A stretch of DNA of 28,978 nt. Source: Periconia sp. R9002 (lineage: Eukaryota > Ascomycota > Dothideomycetes > Pleosporales > Periconiaceae). The translations under genes and the position numbers were made by a program. Below, one piece after another: positions 27,200-28,978 of this stretch (positions are counted from its first letter, which is position 1; each line of letters starts with the position of its first letter). The notes under the pieces were generated by a model. That model was not told the origin of the DNA, ran no database searches, and was given only the letters and a program-made list of their open reading frames with translations. The stretch covers positions 1 through 28,978 of the forward strand of contig JAMAHW010000171.1 of the NCBI GenBank assembly GCA_023627715.1. The letters are read 5' to 3'.

Positions 27200-27949
27200 A
27201 TGAAGCTCTATAATCTTTGCATCCTATTCACCAGTGCTGTCGCTCATTCATGGGCAGAGAAGGCTACCTTGTCTGCTCAGGATGAGCTCACAGGGCCAGC
27301 GGGCCATCCTAGGGGAAACGGTGGGTGTGCATTTAAAATGCCCATCTTTGTATTAACGTCTCTAGTCCCCCGCCAGTCTAGCTTGTTTTCTGATGATACT
27401 ATGACGCACCTGCTACCACCAAGCGTTCGGGAGAACAATGCATTAGAAGATAGTGATCTCATCTGCAAAGACACGCAATCTACCTACAATCATACCATTG
27501 GAAGTCCCCCTCTCCATGCCTCTCCCGCAAGTACCATAACGCTAATGTATCAAGAGAACGGACATGTAACACAAATGCATTCTACACCGCATAAGGCATC
27601 GTCCGGGCTGGTTTCGGTTTATGGCACTGCTAATCCTCAACCTTCTGATACTTTGAGAGGCGTACAAAAGCATGGTCAGTTACTGGCTCGCGCACCGTTT
27701 GATGACGGGAAATGCTACCAGATTAATAACACCCCTGAGTCGACTCGAAGGCGTGCGCTTCCCCAAAGGAAGCATTGGGATTTCGAGGGAGCCGACTTAT
27801 GGTGTACCATTGCTGTTCCTTTGCCATCAGACTTGAGAAAAGGAAGCACATACACTTTGTATTGGGTGTGGGACTGGCCAAGTAGTGAAGGGTATCGTCA
27901 CGTAAAGACGGAGATTTATACTACGTGCTTGGATATCGTTGTTGGATAG
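27200..27949 (+). CDS. Secreted DUF7492-like protein, 234 aa
   Basis: Exons 27200-27320 and 27366-27949, intron 45 nt (GTGGGT...GTATTAACGTCTCTAG). Removing it joins GHPRGN to VPRQSSLF, matching the order of this fungal family as I remember it. The signal peptide (MKLYNLCILFTSAVA) is followed by HSWAEKATL, so a cleavage after Ala15 leaves an N-terminal His16, as in lytic polysaccharide monooxygenases. Other landmarks: ICKDT, SPASTITLMYQENGHVT, DDGKCYQIN, ADLWCTIAVPLP, TLYWVWDWPS and EIYTTCLD. Four cysteines could form two disulphides. Copper binding or oxidase activity has not been shown for this family as far as I know. The intron is a multiple of three with no stop, so retention would insert 15 residues. 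Confidence 0.75.
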   Translation: MKLYNLCILFTSAVAHSWAEKATLSAQDELTGPAGHPRGNGGCAFKMPIFVLTSLVPRQSSLFSDDTMTHLLPPSVRENNALEDSDLICKDTQSTYNHTIGSPPLHASPASTITLMYQENGHVTQMHSTPHKASSGLVSVYGTANPQPSDTLRGVQKHGQLLARAPFDDGKCYQINNTPESTRRRALPQRKHWDFEGADLWCTIAVPLPSDLRKGSTYTLYWVWDWPSSEGYRHVKTEIYTTCLDIVVG

Positions 27950-28024
27950 AAAACGAAATAAAATTGTAGCTATGTACGTTGAAGTGGCCTAACACACTAC
28001 CACACTCACAATATCTTCATCAGA

Positions 28025-28495
28025 CTAGATCATAGTGAGTGCTGAAATCCTATGCGTAACATCATCTCGTACCTTTTCTGGTGGCTGGGTAGAGTTGGGA
28101 TCTGCAGAGTTGTATACCATGCACTCCCCTGCGTATCGGACTGCGATGTAGATTTCGGCATTGGCGATGTTGACGAGTTGACTGGCTTTGCGAAAGAGCG
28201 TATTCGTACGAGCTCGTAAGTTTGGTGCCTGACTCCGAAAACCCTCATCCTTTGGTGGTGTTCGATTGCGGATAGTTGCTTCTAGGCTGTCCGATTGCAA
28301 CACCTTGTGGATGCGGGCGCGTTTCGCCACCGGTGCGTGAATGCTATGACTGCTGTCAATGCTATGGCGTCTTTTAAGTTGATTGATGAGAGGCGGAGTG
28401 CTTCGCACTGGCGGAAGAGGGACTGGAAGTAAGCGTGTCGCTTCCCCAGAGACTGCGGGCATAGTAAAGGGTGCGAGTTGAGTGTGGTAGTTCAT
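28025..28495 (-). CDS. Small MADS-box-like protein, 156 aa
   Basis: Minus-strand frame from ATG 28495 (MNYHTQLAPFTM) to a stop at 28025. The frame also has an ATG at 28576, but a TATAAAT at 28594-28588 lies only about 12 nt before that ATG, so a start at 28495 is more likely. Residues 93-130 (LRARTNTLFRKASQLVNIAN, then AEIYIAVRYAGECMVYNS) resemble the MADS box core: R..T..KR..L.KKA.EL..L..AE..LI.F...G..Y.Y. The first 90 residues are Pro/Ser/Arg-rich with KRRH and AKRARIHK clusters, possible nuclear signals. The usual MADS N-terminal helix (about 15 residues) is not matched, so DNA binding is uncertain. Confidence 0.55.
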   Translation of the reverse strand: MNYHTQLAPFTMPAVSGEATRLLPVPLPPVRSTPPLINQLKRRHSIDSSHSIHAPVAKRARIHKVLQSDSLEATIRNRTPPKDEGFRSQAPNLRARTNTLFRKASQLVNIANAEIYIAVRYAGECMVYNSADPNSTQPPEKVRDDVTHRISALTMI

Positions 28496-28587
28496 AGTCG
28501 TCAATGTGTAGGTGTCTCGAGATGAATAAAAAGAAGCGCTTGATAGTTGTAATTGATATTTCGATTTACCACTCATCCGGCTGGACA

Positions 28588-28594
28588 ATTTATA
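28588..28594 (-). promoter_or_regulatory. TATA box of the MADS-like gene
   Basis: TATAAAT on the minus strand, about 95 nt upstream of the ATG at 28495. Confidence 0.4.
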
Positions 28595-28628
28595 CTACAT
28601 AGAAGGCTATGGTGACTGATAACGGAAA

Positions 28629-28831
28629 CTAGTATTCGGTTCTTGTCACTGCTGGCGCAGCCAAACTCATCCTAGAAACCGAAGACAGGAACCTGTAGCT
28701 ATGCAGAAACCAGTATTCGGTTCTTGTCACTGCTGGCGCAGTCAAACTCATCCTAGAAACCGAAGACAGGAACCTGTAGCTATGCAGAAACCAGTATTCG
28801 GTTCTTGTCACTGCTGGCGCAGTCAAACTCA
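28629..28831. repeat. 81-bp tandem repeat, 2.5 copies
   Basis: The unit begins AGTATTCGGTTCTTGTCACT at 28631, 28712 and 28793, period 81. The first copy differs from the others by one base (CAGCCAAA versus CAGTCAAA). Each unit contains GGTTCTTGTC and, later, GACAGGAACC, which can pair as an imperfect hairpin. The period is a multiple of three, so frames through it stay open, but I see no gene. From 28832 to the window end the sequence is GC-rich without a supported gene. Confidence 0.95.
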
Positions 28832-28978
28832 ACCAAAAACACCATCTACGCGCCGACCCTGTCTTGGCTGGCTATAAATGACTCCAGTGCTGCGCTATGG
28901 GGCTACGCCACATGCGCCACCGGCGCTACGGGGGAACGACACCCCGATTCCGGCTTGGCATTCACAGAGGAAGCCTGA

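Overview
The window looks like nuclear DNA of a filamentous ascomycete (Pezizomycotina). Many frames become full-length only after removal of very short introns (about 41-69 nt) with GTRNGT-like donors, CTRAY-like branch points 8-20 nt before the acceptor, and AG acceptors. Several encoded families are fungal: a patatin-like lipase, a cupredoxin extracellular protein, a secreted DUF7492-like protein and a fungal alpha/beta hydrolase. No rRNA, tRNA, CRISPR or long autonomous transposon was seen. I rebuilt exon structures by hand; splice sites are inferred, not confirmed by transcripts.

Layout, left to right. 1-1110 is the C-terminal half of a patatin-like phospholipase cut by the window edge. 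1.1-2.3 kb holds a broken minus-strand frame, a cysteine-rich open stretch and a 55-residue Cys/His-rich ORF. 2.3-4.0 kb has two unrecognised minus-strand genes. 4.1-5.9 kb has a small secreted cysteine protein and, on the other strand, a cupredoxin surface protein whose stop codon lies in the terminal repeat of a MITE-like element with TA target duplications. 6.2-8.3 kb is a 703-residue orphan with an N-terminal coding minisatellite. 8.7-9.3 kb is a small membrane protein. 9.7-12.3 kb is a tandem pair of diverged three-exon paralogues that share intron positions and an identically spaced Cys/His motif. 12.6-14.4 kb is an alpha/beta hydrolase overlapping tail-to-tail with a minus-strand orphan. 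15.0-16.2 kb is a second convergent overlapping pair. 16.9-18.0 kb is a polytopic membrane protein. 18.1-19.8 kb has two minus-strand orphans. 20.3-22.3 kb is a four-exon orphan overlapping a minus-strand Cys-containing protein (third tail-to-tail overlap). 22.5-22.8 kb is a Pro/Asn/Thr repeat protein. 22.8-24.4 kb is mostly gene-poor. 24.4-26.9 kb carries three minus-strand genes, including a 7-TM-like protein. 27.2-27.9 kb is the DUF7492-like secreted protein. 28.0-28.5 kb is a small MADS-box-like protein, followed by an 81-bp tandem repeat.

Most genes here are orphans to me. The setting (many small lineage-specific-looking genes, tandem duplication, minisatellites in divergent promoters, a MITE, a broken frame) suggests an accessory or fast-evolving segment rather than a housekeeping block. 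I see no co-regulated pathway: the secreted and surface proteins (lipase, cupredoxin, DUF7492-like, small cysteine protein) would act at the cell surface or outside, and the others do not form an obvious cluster. The best candidate for something undescribed is the tandem Cys/His family at 9.7-12.3 kb.
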